64,000 nucleotides of DNA, from positions 4,908,501 to 4,972,500 of the forward strand of contig NZ_CP145905.1 in NCBI RefSeq assembly GCF_036894955.1, given 5' to 3'. The position numbers and the translations under genes were made by a program. Below, in pieces: positions 34,601 to 42,605 of this stretch. The notes below the pieces were generated by a model. The model saw only the letters and a list, made by a program, of their open reading frames with translations. It ran no database searches and had not been told where the DNA came from. Position 1 is the stretch's first letter. Each line of letters opens with the position of its first letter. Origin of the DNA: Paenibacillus sp. KS-LC4 (lineage in GTDB: Bacteria; Bacillota; Bacilli; Paenibacillales; Paenibacillaceae).

Positions 34601-36146
34601 TTTCCTCGCCCTGCAAGGGCGTACGGCTGCACCGGACTCCTTCAGCGGAGCTGAATTTGATGAAGAGCATTTTTTAAGGCAAATTAGGCAAGAGGAAACC
34701 GCGGCTACAACCTTATTTCAATTCAGTACCTATAAGACGCAGCTTTGCTTTCTTCTAGGACGCTATGAGGATGCGATGGGGTGGGCTCGCCAAGCGAAGA
34801 AGCATGAAGCCTACGCCACTCATTTGCCTCATTTGCCAGAATGCCTGTTTTATGAATCGTTAGCTATCCTTGCAGCCTATCCTGAGCTTCGCAAGCATCG
34901 AGCTATAAGAAAAAGCTTGCTGCACAATCTTAGGCGTTATCAAAAATGGGCAACATGGTGTCCTGATTATTATCAGGGCCGATCCGATATTCTTCATGCC
35001 GAATATGCCCGCGCCTGCAACGAGCAAAGCTTGGCTGAGGAGCTTTATGATAAGGCGCTGCGCCAAGCCAGAGAGCTGGGCGATATTCAGGTAATAAGCC
35101 TGGCAGCCGAGCTGGCAGCAAACTTCTACTTGGCTAAATCCATGAACAAAAGCGCTTTATTTTATTTGCAGACTGCACTCGACGGATATACACAATGGGA
35201 AATATACGTAAAAGCAGAGCAAATAGAGCAGCAATTGCTGAGCTTGCAGCGGCATGAGCAAAATGTGCAGCAGGCGGATGCCGCCTCTCCACAAATGTCC
35301 TTATACTCAGCTGCTATAGAGACAGGCGGTAGTAAACAAGAAAAGCCCGTCTCCACAATCAGCTTCCGCAGCAGCGAAGCACTGTCCTCGGAGAGCCTTG
35401 ATCTTGCTGCTATATTGCAAACGACAGAAGCAATCGCTAACCCGCTCGATACGGATGCCGTGCTTGCCGAAATGATGAGGACGATCTTGAAGCATGCAGG
35501 GGCCAGCAAAGGGGCTTTGCTCACAGGAAGCCACGATGTCCTTCATGTTCAGGTGTATGCCGCCTTGGATAATCCGAATATCTCCTGTCCCTTCGAGCTG
35601 AATGACAGCTCCTTGCTGCCGGAAGGGATTATCCGCTATGTGCTGCGGACACAGGAGAAGGTTCATTACGCCGAAGCGGAAGAGAGCTGGCTCATTCATA
35701 ATCCCTATATGGCAAAGCATCGGCCACAGTCGGTTATATGTATCCCCGTTGCTGTTCATGGCACCATGCTCGGCGTGCTTTATCTTGAAAATGAGCTGGC
35801 AAGCGGCGTGTTCTCAGCGGAGCGTATTCCCGTTCTGCTTGCGATGGCATCATACGGTTTATTGATTTGTGTTCTGCAAAGCTTGCCGGAGCAGCCCGAA
35901 TCTCAGAGCAGCAAGGATTCCGCTGTACAGCCGCTGCCGGACATGATCGCGGAGCCGCTTACGGAGCGCGAGCTGGAGGTGCTCACCCTGCTTGCCGCAG
36001 GCTTATCCAACAAGGAGATTGCCGACCATCTCATCATCGCCCTGAGCACAGTAAAGGTACATGTGAAAAATATTTTCGCCAAGCTCAAGGTCAACCGGCG
36101 CACCAAAGCAGTCGCTCAGGCCAAAGAGATGAAGCTGCTCAGTTAA
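31647..36146 (+). CDS. LuxR-type giant regulator: truncated kinase, AAA ATPase, TPR-like, GAF and HTH
   Basis: A 1499-aa signalling protein. The N-terminal ~220 residues resemble a Ser/Thr kinase C-lobe (HLDLRPERI for HRDLKPEN, LDAG for DFG, SDLYSLGVIFYEMLTGRLPF) but have no N-lobe or ATP-binding lysine, so activity is doubtful. An AAA_16/STAND-type ATPase follows (Walker A GEAGIGKTS near 248, Walker B VLFIDDLQWA near 372), a long helical, probably TPR-like region, a GAF domain (about 1250-1400) and a LuxR helix-turn-helix (about 1435-1497, LTERELEVLTLLAAGLSNKEIA). GAGG is best spaced for the ATG at 31647. It probably senses a small ligand and regulates nearby surface genes; the target is unknown. 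Confidence 0.87.
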   Translation: MSAMNFENTFGPARPDSPVLDLSLRNYLTTWDGMPAAQFLPLASSLAASVAELHQQHTLHLDLRPERIRVFPEHNQASVLDAGLRVRRTDSRYARPDGQVANELTLPYCSPENTGRMQRAIDERSDLYSLGVIFYEMLTGRLPFEADNPLEWVYLHLVKSVPPMTNPHTNYPEGLEAIIMKLLEKNPDKRYSSALLLQADLNKIGDSPSAFITEPGFHGREYELSELTQALYSVCFGSTEIVYISGEAGIGKTSLMDEMFRKQPQAGDFFYITGKFEQLANESPYYPIIHAFRGLIRHLIGEHKDKAELWSMRLKEALGTSVGIITAIIPEATILLGEAPAVEELPPHESHKRFIYTFRKFVQALASKEHPIVLFIDDLQWAHASSLQLIHALVCDPECQYLLFICAYRHLETDVRMLPGYEEDGSVSKQAFVRHLHLEPLDMAHMNRLVMETLNSPAGTTIELAELLYHKSGGNPFHFKQILLRLQDDGSLSYSPDKHRWQWDWEQLLEREPGFSIQELMTYRMSRITPEAQQLLKTAACIGSTFSPPFIAKVMNRENETLTLQWTAIEGEGIILPVHNGLYRFAHDSIQKLIYGQLDDSARQALHLHIGRFMNQQHQAETARRDDSGTEDGEPAFEAVNHMNQGACLITDLEERLQLAQLNLEAGTRAKASSAFDVAAGYFHKGAALLGMEGWASSFELCFDLYAKKAECEYMCGNYVQSESDLELLLSHARGSAERSRVFMIRIMQHINQGKYAEGTALGLQSLRELHIIIDPNPGSFMLMLEGIRIEQLLRNRYDKLPQLKEMTDPDYIAAMNLIFAIVPSTFFTDKKIYFQLICRAIQLSLKYGNTPISAAVYTAYGMILGNTKGQFDKAYAIGKIGVELSERYNSPSIRSNTYTIYGGVLCQFAGKAGEGEAYMSQAMRYGMSSGDYVFASYAIGAHINALYARAPLSEVNRKIADYMVVLDTTKDEFVRQNFFLYQQFFLALQGRTAAPDSFSGAEFDEEHFLRQIRQEETAATTLFQFSTYKTQLCFLLGRYEDAMGWARQAKKHEAYATHLPHLPECLFYESLAILAAYPELRKHRAIRKSLLHNLRRYQKWATWCPDYYQGRSDILHAEYARACNEQSLAEELYDKALRQARELGDIQVISLAAELAANFYLAKSMNKSALFYLQTALDGYTQWEIYVKAEQIEQQLLSLQRHEQNVQQADAASPQMSLYSAAIETGGSKQEKPVSTISFRSSEALSSESLDLAAILQTTEAIANPLDTDAVLAEMMRTILKHAGASKGALLTGSHDVLHVQVYAALDNPNISCPFELNDSSLLPEGIIRYVLRTQEKVHYAEAEESWLIHNPYMAKHRPQSVICIPVAVHGTMLGVLYLENELASGVFSAERIPVLLAMASYGLLICVLQSLPEQPESQSSKDSAVQPLPDMIAEPLTERELEVLTLLAAGLSNKEIADHLIIALSTVKVHVKNIFAKLKVNRRTKAVAQAKEMKLLS

Positions 36147-36204
36147 TACCGATGGCCCAATCCACTATAAGCATGCAAAGCGGCTTACTAAATGGAGGTG
36201 TTTA

Positions 36205-36681
36205 TGAACATTATCCCTGTACCCTCACATTCATTTGGATCAAGTGCGTAAAGCAGCGGCTAAGCGCTTCGCGATGAGTCGGGTACTGTTTCCGCTAATG
36301 GCGCGGCTTGGTCTGTACCGCCTCCTTGGCAGCCGCCCCGGCAGCGTTCAGCCAGCTGATGTCGCAGCAGAGCATCGCAAGGAGGATTTCACAATTGCAG
36401 CCGCCAATATGTTGATTGCTGAGCTAACGACATTTTCGGATGATTTGGCCGCGCTTCGCGACAAGCCTTTAGAGCTTGGCGATTTGGAGGTTTGCGTCAT
36501 TTCCGGAACAAAGCCCGTACGCTTGGAGCAAAAACTACGGACAGCTATCACTGCCGCTCACCGCGCAACTGCTGCTTCGTTGGCAGGCGGCACATTTGTC
36601 GAGGCTCCTCAGTCTGACCATCTCGTCCTGTTCACCGATCCCGCAATCATCGTGGAGGAAGTGTTGCGGATGAAGCTTTAA
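36205..36681 (+). pseudogene. Remnant of an alpha/beta hydrolase gene
   Basis: The frame from about 36208 to 36681 encodes the C-terminal part of an alpha/beta hydrolase (LDQVRKAA..., a cap-like segment, LEVCVISGTKP and the catalytic-His strand QSDHLVLFTDP). The N-terminal half with the nucleophile is missing. A good ribosome binding site and ATG at 36204 instead lead into a 15-codon frame reading NIIPVPSHSFGSSA, whose SHSFG resembles a nucleophile elbow. A deletion plus frameshift in an original hydrolase gene is the simplest reading. An independently expressed 148-aa protein from the TTG at 36235 cannot be excluded. Confidence 0.6.
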
Positions 36682-36711
36682 GGATTTGGCTTCGCTATTA
36701 ATAAAGGCAGC

Positions 36712-36757
36712 AAAAGCCCTGCTCCAGTGGACAACTTCCACATGAAGCAGGGCTTTT
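36712..36757. terminator. Bidirectional terminator
   Basis: AAAAGCCCTGCT (36712-36723) is exactly complementary to AGCAGGGCTTTT (36746-36757), with an inner GTGG/CCAC hairpin. It separates the hydrolase remnant from the converging binding-protein gene. Confidence 0.85.
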
Positions 36758-36809
36758 CGCGCCGAAGCTATTTTATTTTTCTAAAGCAACTCTTATCAAC
36801 AGGGTCGAA

Positions 36810-37787
36810 TTATTGTCCGAGAAAGCTTTGCAGGAAAAATTCCAGCTGATACTCCAAGCTCAGTGGATCGTTGAAATAAAAGCTTTTCGCATCGACCTCA
36901 TAAACATGATTGTTGACCACAGCAGGGACGCTTTTGTAGACAGCCGTATCCTGGAACGAATTGTCTTCATCCGCATCTTTGCTAAAAATGACGTAGTCGC
37001 CCATAAAGTCATTCAGCACCTCTGTCGATACAGCGTAATAACCGTCCGTTTTCGTACTTTCCTTCACCTTCTCCGGCATGCCGAGGTTCAGATCGCCATA
37101 GAGCAGCTCCGTGCCGCGACCAAAGTTGTAGCCGTACACATATAGCTGCTTATTGAACGTTTCGATAACCGATACCGTCACATCGACGCCGATTTTCGCT
37201 CTAATTTGCTCGCCAGCCTTTTTCGTTCTTGCTGAAAAATCATCAACCCACGCTTGCGCTTCCTTCTCTTTGTTCAACAGCTTCCCAACTTCCAGCTGCT
37301 GTGTTAAGAAATCAACCTTGTTGTACGTATAAGTGACCGTAGGTGCAATTTGTTTGAACTTATCAATGTTCTGAATATCCGAAAGTCCGATAATCAAATC
37401 GGGCTGCAGCTCAAGCACCTTTTCTACACTTGCCTCGGACACCGCTTCGACGTCCTTGAGCTGTTCTTTAAACCGCGGGTTGTCCTTGGACATTTCATCC
37501 GCACCAACCAAAGGCACGCCCAGAGCCATCACATTGCCCGTCAAAAATCTTGTCAGCACGACGACGCGCTGCGGATGTGTTGGCACCTCGACCGGGCCAT
37601 CCTCAGATTGGTAGATGAACGTTGCGGGTTCCGTTTCAGCGGATGGAGATGGTGCAGCCGACGCGTTAGTATTGCTAGTGCTGCCGCTTGCGTTGCCAGC
37701 AGTCCCAGCGTTGCCCGCTTGATTTCCGCCGCAGGCGCTAAGTGCTACTGCCATCAGAAGAACAAGTGGAATAAAAAGCTTTTTCAT
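36810..37787 (-). CDS. Iron-siderophore ABC transporter substrate-binding lipoprotein
   Basis: A 325-aa lipoprotein (lipobox LSAC, then a Ser/Asn/Ala-rich linker) with a class III periplasmic-binding fold of the FecB/FhuD type (HPQRVVVLTRFLTGNVMALGV, VEKVLELQPDLIIGLSD). It would capture a ferric siderophore for a membrane transporter, but no permease or ATPase gene is adjacent, so it must share one encoded elsewhere. A Fur-box-like site lies 120 bp upstream, and the neighbouring gene encodes a Btr-like regulator; both support iron control. Confidence 0.9.
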   Translation of the reverse strand: MKKLFIPLVLLMAVALSACGGNQAGNAGTAGNASGSTSNTNASAAPSPSAETEPATFIYQSEDGPVEVPTHPQRVVVLTRFLTGNVMALGVPLVGADEMSKDNPRFKEQLKDVEAVSEASVEKVLELQPDLIIGLSDIQNIDKFKQIAPTVTYTYNKVDFLTQQLEVGKLLNKEKEAQAWVDDFSARTKKAGEQIRAKIGVDVTVSVIETFNKQLYVYGYNFGRGTELLYGDLNLGMPEKVKESTKTDGYYAVSTEVLNDFMGDYVIFSKDADEDNSFQDTAVYKSVPAVVNNHVYEVDAKSFYFNDPLSLEYQLEFFLQSFLGQ

Positions 37788-37909
37788 AGAATGACGCTCT
37801 CCCTTTTTTTCAAATATAACAATGCTTATGATTTTTCTATCCTTTCTCTATATTTCTCGGACTGAAACGCGCTGCACCGCCAGAGACGGTGACAGCCGTT
37901 TCACCTTAT

Positions 37910-37928
37910 GATTATGAAAATCATTCGC
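37910..37928 (-). promoter_or_regulatory. Fur-box-like operator upstream of the siderophore-binding protein
   Basis: GATTATGAAAATCATTCGC matches 15 of 19 positions of the Fur consensus. It lies between the AraC-type gene and the binding-protein gene transcribed away from it. Confidence 0.65.
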
Positions 37929-37998
37929 ATTTACTTTCATCATTATAGAGGTCACCTATGAACCAAGCCATGGCTTTTTGTTTGAGAAACCGCTTGGA

Positions 37999-39654
37999 CT
38001 ATTGGTTGCCCATAAATAGGGCTACCGCACGCCCAAGCTGCAAACGTATGGAAATGGGATTGTACGGTACCCATTCGTCCTTATTCAACACATGTACTTT
38101 CTTTTGCTGAACTGCGTGAAGCTCCTTCCAATACGGGGTTTCGAAGGTACTCTGCGCATGGAGCGTCGAGCCCTTATCATCTGGAAATTCAATGACGACG
38201 ATTCGGTCTCCCGCATAGTCCGCAAGCTCCGCTGCCTCAATTGGCACCGAATGAAATTTCTCGCCCAGCTTGTCCATATTCTCCGCAATTTTTGCAGGCG
38301 GTCGCAGGCCTAGCGATTGATAAAGCACATACCCTACATTACGCGCTCCATATATGAGCAGCCCCTCTGGCTTAATGACCAATATCGTAATCACCTCGCT
38401 TGCAAAAGAGCTCTGCTCGATAATTGCACGCGCCTCCCGTTCCTCTTGCTCAAACGTATCCAGCCACTGCTCGGCCACGCTCACCCGCTGCACTGCTTGG
38501 GCAATAAGTCGCAAATGCTCCTTCCACCCAATATCCATCCACGTAATTTCTACAACTGGCGCGACAGAACGCAGCTGCTCGGTCCTTAATCCAACTTGCT
38601 GCATATGCTGCTTTGCTGCAATAATAAGCTCGACATTTGCAGCAAGCAATGCTGATTTCACCTGTTCAGGCGAGCTCGCGGCATGAATAAACCGCATCGT
38701 ATGAGGCAGCTGTAAATCGGCGGTGCTTACATATTCACTGCTTTCCGTAATTACAATGGCAGGCTCAATTCCAAGCAGCCTTAAATGGCTGGCATAGGGG
38801 TGGAGCAGCACCGCTACATGCTGTAACGCGTCTCGGCTGTACCCTGAAGGAGCAGCACCGGTCTGCTGTTTAAACCGTCGACTTAAATAAAACTCATCAT
38901 GGTAGCCTACCTTAAGCGCAATTTCTCGCAGTGTGCCAGAGCCGCTAATAAGCAGCTCCTTCGCACGATTGACACGAAGCCGCGACAAATATTCATTAGG
39001 AGTAAAGCCGCTAAGCTGCTTAAACAAGGTCGAATAATGGGACGGGCTGACACCTGCCATTGCGGCCAGCTGCTCCCGTGTTATTTTTTCATTAAAATGA
39101 TTCTCCAAATAGGCAATGCTTTGCTCCATTGAAGGCTGATCGCCCGTTGCATATTTGGCATCCATCTGCTCCAGCACATGCAGCAATATTTGATGAAAAA
39201 TAATTTGATTTTGCATATGACGAACCTCATGTGCAGGCAGCCTATGAATATATAGCTCCTCCATCTGCGAAACAATGACTGGAGCATGAGAAATATAATG
39301 CAAATTCAGCCCGCCAGCCACCGCGCTTTTCCGTACAATGGTATTTGCGGACAAAGCACGCTGCTGCGTGATTGTGCCAATTACGAGCTTATACGCATGA
39401 AGCGGCTGCACCGAGCTAACAGCTAACGCGGCACGGCTTTGTGCCGGGAGCAGGATAAGATTGCCCTCCGTCAGCTCAAACGTCTGATCGTTCAACGTGA
39501 GCACACCCTTGCCGCTAGCGATGGCAAGCAGCGATGCCGCTTCCTCATTTATTTTGTGCATAGGCATATTTGAAGTGCTGTACAGCGATTGAATGCTGGC
39601 AGCCGTATATAGTGGAAAATGAGACTCTGCCCACTCCAACTCAACGTGGTTCAT
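37999..39654 (-). CDS. AraC-family regulator fused to a siderophore-binding domain (Btr-like)
   Basis: A 551-aa protein with an N-terminal cupin-like AraC ligand-binding region, a double helix-turn-helix AraC DNA-binding domain (about 180-275; ITREQLAAMAGVSPSHYSTLFKQL, then LREIALKVGYHDEFYLSRRF) and a C-terminal periplasmic-binding-protein-like domain (about 300-545). This layout is known from B. subtilis Btr, which activates siderophore uptake genes when its binding domain holds the ferric siderophore in the cytoplasm. CGGAGG precedes the ATG. The adjacent Fur-box gene encoding a binding lipoprotein is the likely target. Confidence 0.9.
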   Translation of the reverse strand: MNHVELEWAESHFPLYTAASIQSLYSTSNMPMHKINEEAASLLAIASGKGVLTLNDQTFELTEGNLILLPAQSRAALAVSSVQPLHAYKLVIGTITQQRALSANTIVRKSAVAGGLNLHYISHAPVIVSQMEELYIHRLPAHEVRHMQNQIIFHQILLHVLEQMDAKYATGDQPSMEQSIAYLENHFNEKITREQLAAMAGVSPSHYSTLFKQLSGFTPNEYLSRLRVNRAKELLISGSGTLREIALKVGYHDEFYLSRRFKQQTGAAPSGYSRDALQHVAVLLHPYASHLRLLGIEPAIVITESSEYVSTADLQLPHTMRFIHAASSPEQVKSALLAANVELIIAAKQHMQQVGLRTEQLRSVAPVVEITWMDIGWKEHLRLIAQAVQRVSVAEQWLDTFEQEEREARAIIEQSSFASEVITILVIKPEGLLIYGARNVGYVLYQSLGLRPPAKIAENMDKLGEKFHSVPIEAAELADYAGDRIVVIEFPDDKGSTLHAQSTFETPYWKELHAVQQKKVHVLNKDEWVPYNPISIRLQLGRAVALFMGNQ

Positions 39655-39809
39655 CCTTACAGCCTCCGATGTGATCTATTTCTGGACTTCCTTATACTAA
39701 CCACTATTATCTCGATTATATAAAAAAATAGCTATCACCTTGATCATTTAATAATGGAATGGGAAACAGCGAATACCTGATGAGACTTTCATGCCTTTGA
39801 ACGCAAATA

Positions 39810-39831
39810 AACGCTTGGAAATCCAAGCGTT
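39810..39831 (-). terminator. Terminator of the radical SAM operon
   Basis: A perfect 10-bp stem (AACGCTTGGA with TCCAAGCGTT) around a 2-nt centre, followed on the minus strand by TTTATTTG, lies past the stop at 39884. Confidence 0.7.
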
Positions 39832-39883
39832 ACGAGGTTGTACATATTTAATGAATGCCGTCATTTGCCTGTTGCAGAGCCCC

Positions 39884-40474
39884 TCACAGATCCAATAAAG
39901 CCCTTAAATCCTTCAGCTCGGCCAAGCCATTGATCATCACTCTGCCATCAGGCGTAATGCGCACCTCAAGCCGGTTTGGAATGTCAGTTAAACTTTCTTT
40001 GAGGTCGAGGTAGCGATCAGTGAGAAAATGGTAGCGTTGATTGGCCGAGCCAACCCACGGCCTGCTCGTATCGAGGCGTTCCCGCTCGAAAGGCCCGTCA
40101 ATGAGCAAGTCGGTGGCAGCAAGCAGCTCCAGCCAATCCGCTCTGCCTGCACTCCGCAAATTTTCAACTAAATAACCGGTAAAGGTCATGACTGACAAGC
40201 CAGATGCACGCAAAATACGGGCAAGCCGCGCTAATTCACCCGCCTGCTCGAATGGCTCGCCGCCCAGAAAAGTAATTCCCTCTACTTCAGGCCCATTCAA
40301 AATTTGCTCCGCCAGCTGTTCAACCTCCATCGTCATACCGCCGTCCTCCGGCCAAGTAAACGGCACAGCGCAGCCAGGGCAATGAATCGGGCAGCCTTGC
40401 ACTTGAAGACAGGCACGAATGCCGGGCCCTTCAACAGCGGTCGAGGGAAGAAACCGATGCACGCGCAACACCAT
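39884..40474 (-). CDS. Radical SAM / 4Fe-4S activating-type protein
   Basis: A 196-aa short radical SAM protein of the NrdG/PflA-activase type. The cluster motif C28-PIH-C32-PG-C35 (CX3CX2C) sits in LQVQGCPIHCPGCAVP, and the SAM-binding GGEP motif is in ITFLGGEPFEQ near residue 70. These enzymes install a glycyl radical, but no glycyl-radical partner is nearby. Instead it is the last gene of a five-gene set with a Ycf46-like ATPase, so it may modify or service that complex. AAGGAGC precedes the ATG, and the upstream gene ends 17 bp earlier. Confidence 0.82.
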   Translation of the reverse strand: MVLRVHRFLPSTAVEGPGIRACLQVQGCPIHCPGCAVPFTWPEDGGMTMEVEQLAEQILNGPEVEGITFLGGEPFEQAGELARLARILRASGLSVMTFTGYLVENLRSAGRADWLELLAATDLLIDGPFERERLDTSRPWVGSANQRYHFLTDRYLDLKESLTDIPNRLEVRITPDGRVMINGLAELKDLRALLDL

Positions 40475-40491
40475 TTCACATGCTCCTTCCT

Positions 40492-41499
40492 TTAATAATC
40501 CACGATTCGTCCCCCACCTGTGCTTGTACGTTGCTGCAAAGGGCGAAATATTGTCATTGGACGTAGACGTTCAACATGATGCGGTTTTAAATCCAGCAAC
40601 TGGCCTAATTGCTCTACATTCTCAAAGCCGCCATTCCGTTCTCGCTCCTGCATAATACGCTTGGCGGCTACAATACCAATGGCGGGAAGATCAAGCAATT
40701 GCTCCAATGATGCTACGTTGATATTAATACGTTTTGAAAGCTCTATATTATTTAACAATGATGAACTTGTATCAAGCGCCTGTTCTACTTCTTTGTCTAT
40801 ATCCAGAATCGGAGCTTGAGTTATGGTTACAGGCAGCGAAGCAAGCAAAACGGGTAAAAATAAGGCCATTAGCTCCTTGTGCTTCAATAGGGGTACCCAT
40901 TGTGCCATTCCTTGCTTCCATACAAACGTTTCTGACAGTTGCAACTGCTTTTCTTCGATTATATTTTTCAGTTCCAGAGCGCTATATGGTCCGTACTGCT
41001 GACCAGCGGCAGCTACCATCCACACCTCACCTGGATCAGAGAGCAGGGAGGAACTAACTTCACTTCCTGTTAATAAAGAAGAATCAACTTCTCTTCCAAT
41101 GTAGGATTGCAAACGCTGCAGCAGTTGAATTAGATCATTAAGTTTGATTGGCTCTCCCAAAACACTAAAAACATCTCCCCTGCCAAATTCCATTTCATAC
41201 TTACTAATCTTTTTTATATTGGCATGGAGAAACTCCGTCCAGCCTAAGCTTGATCTATGAGATTTGACGGTCCAATCATTTCTCCAGTAAACGCCATTAA
41301 GACCGATTGCCATACCTCGTTTACAGCTCCCAAATAAAGTCGTATCTATTAGTGCGATCACATACTCATTAGCCGGGATTGGAATCTGAGTGCGAGCATT
41401 TTTCAATTTTTTCCAAGGAATCATATCTGCTACATAATAACTGCTTCCCGAATACCCTGCACAAATATCGATCAGATGATTAATGTCCATCTCTCTCAA
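40492..41499 (-). CDS. GYF_2 and helix-hairpin-helix domain protein
   Basis: A 335-aa protein of unknown function. The N-terminal ~130 residues form a conserved globular region (NEYVIALIDTTLFGS, KRGMAIGLNGVYWRND) resembling a domain near stress-related surface or GYF proteins. A GYF_2 domain follows (about 158-205, VWMVAAAGQQYGPYSALELK ... WVPL) and a ComEA-like helix-hairpin-helix near the C terminus (ININVASLEQLLDLPAIGIV). AGGGGGTGG is best spaced for a TTG at 41499; GTG at 41508 and ATG at 41490 are alternatives. The HhH suggests nucleic acid contact. It belongs to the module described under 42606. Confidence 0.7.
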   Translation of the reverse strand: MREMDINHLIDICAGYSGSSYYVADMIPWKKLKNARTQIPIPANEYVIALIDTTLFGSCKRGMAIGLNGVYWRNDWTVKSHRSSLGWTEFLHANIKKISKYEMEFGRGDVFSVLGEPIKLNDLIQLLQRLQSYIGREVDSSLLTGSEVSSSLLSDPGEVWMVAAAGQQYGPYSALELKNIIEEKQLQLSETFVWKQGMAQWVPLLKHKELMALFLPVLLASLPVTITQAPILDIDKEVEQALDTSSSLLNNIELSKRININVASLEQLLDLPAIGIVAAKRIMQERERNGGFENVEQLGQLLDLKPHHVERLRPMTIFRPLQQRTSTGGGRIVDY

Positions 41500-41594
41500 G
41501 CTAGCCACCCCCTAGAATGCACGAAAAAAACGCTTGATTGTCAAAGATTCATAACATGGGATACAGAACTCTTTGCTTATAAACAGGGGTTACA

Positions 41595-42341
41595 TCACCT
41601 CTCAACATTCAGCGTAATCACAATCGAGTTGTCCTCCAGCACCTGTTCACTTTCGACAGACATTTTTTTCTCTGCTGCACGCTGCATGAGCTTTTGATAG
41701 ACCATATCCTGCACGCAGCGCTTGTAATCCTCATCCACATCTGATAAATATTCATATATCTTTTTTAGGTCTGGGGCATTTTGAATCTCTACATAAAATG
41801 GATGGTCAGCGGACTGACGAAAGGTTAGTACGGATTGCTCCACCTTGCAAATAATAGCGTCGCCTTGACGAAGCGGATTGACTCCAAACTCTTTAAGGGT
41901 ACGAAACAATAGCTCTCCGTCACGGAAATTCGTTGGATAGGAGGGCAACGGTGCTGTTGAAGCCAATTGCTTGACGAACCTCGCGGAAATACCAACAGCA
42001 GTGGAATCAAACATATGACGTCCAGCGGCATCGTTAATGCTGTGCATAAACGATCCAATCAATTCTGTTGAATCATATTTTGAAAAGATGGCCGTCCATT
42101 TTCCATCCTCATGCTCCCAGGTCATAAATTGCTTGTCCCCCGCGATATGGGTTTTAATGACACCAAGCCACTTCTCTGCATCATAGCCTGCTTTCCGTAC
42201 AATCCTCACAATCTCCAATTCATTTTGAAAATGGGTTGGCTCCTTCACCTTCATTGAATTTGCAAAATTTTCAAAGTTTTTCTTCCCCATGACGATCCGC
42301 AACGTTAATGCAACAGGGATAAGCGCAATAGAAACTGACAT
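41595..42341 (-). CDS. Ycf35/DUF1257-like protein
   Basis: A 248-aa protein. The C-terminal half (LKKIYEYLSDVDEDYKRCVQDMVYQKLMQRAAEKKMSV..., with a final EDNSIVITL strand) resembles Ycf35/DUF1257 proteins, which occur beside Ycf46 ATPases in cyanobacteria, plastids and Bacillales. An N-terminal hydrophobic start (SVSIALIPVALTLRIVMG) may anchor it to the membrane. AGGGGGT precedes the ATG. The molecular function of the family is not established. The assignment rests on weak sequence resemblance plus gene order. Confidence 0.65.
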   Translation of the reverse strand: MSVSIALIPVALTLRIVMGKKNFENFANSMKVKEPTHFQNELEIVRIVRKAGYDAEKWLGVIKTHIAGDKQFMTWEHEDGKWTAIFSKYDSTELIGSFMHSINDAAGRHMFDSTAVGISARFVKQLASTAPLPSYPTNFRDGELLFRTLKEFGVNPLRQGDAIICKVEQSVLTFRQSADHPFYVEIQNAPDLKKIYEYLSDVDEDYKRCVQDMVYQKLMQRAAEKKMSVESEQVLEDNSIVITLNVER

Positions 42342-42352
42342 CTACATACCCC

Positions 42353-42577
42353 CTATTTCGTTTTATTTTGCTCTGTCGAATGGATTTGATTTTGCTCATT
42401 GACCTCATGCTCGGACTCATAATATTCGGCTGTATATTCGGAATCTATCGTTTCTGCATCCAGCAGTTGTTCAAGAATGCTAATATAGTCGGTACATCCC
42501 TTCCCCTTGAATCCCAATACGTCGGCCTCGATTTTTCCATCGGGGTAAATGCGAACGCGAATTTGTTTGGATGACAT
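42353..42577 (-). CDS. DUF2997 family protein
   Basis: A 74-aa protein with the DUF2997 signature: IRVRIYPDGKIEADVLGFKG, then KGCTDYISILEQLLDAETIDSEYTAEYY. The C-terminal tail is polar and rich in Glu, Asn and Gln. DUF2997 genes are typically found with Ycf46-like ATPases and Ycf35-like proteins. TAGGAGGT precedes the ATG. It lies 11 bp before the Ycf35-like gene and 28 bp after the ATPase gene, so co-transcription is clear. Function unknown. Confidence 0.85.
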   Translation of the reverse strand: MSSKQIRVRIYPDGKIEADVLGFKGKGCTDYISILEQLLDAETIDSEYTAEYYESEHEVNEQNQIHSTEQNKTK

Positions 42578-42605
42578 TCAGCCAACCTCCTACTTAGACT
42601 CGTAC

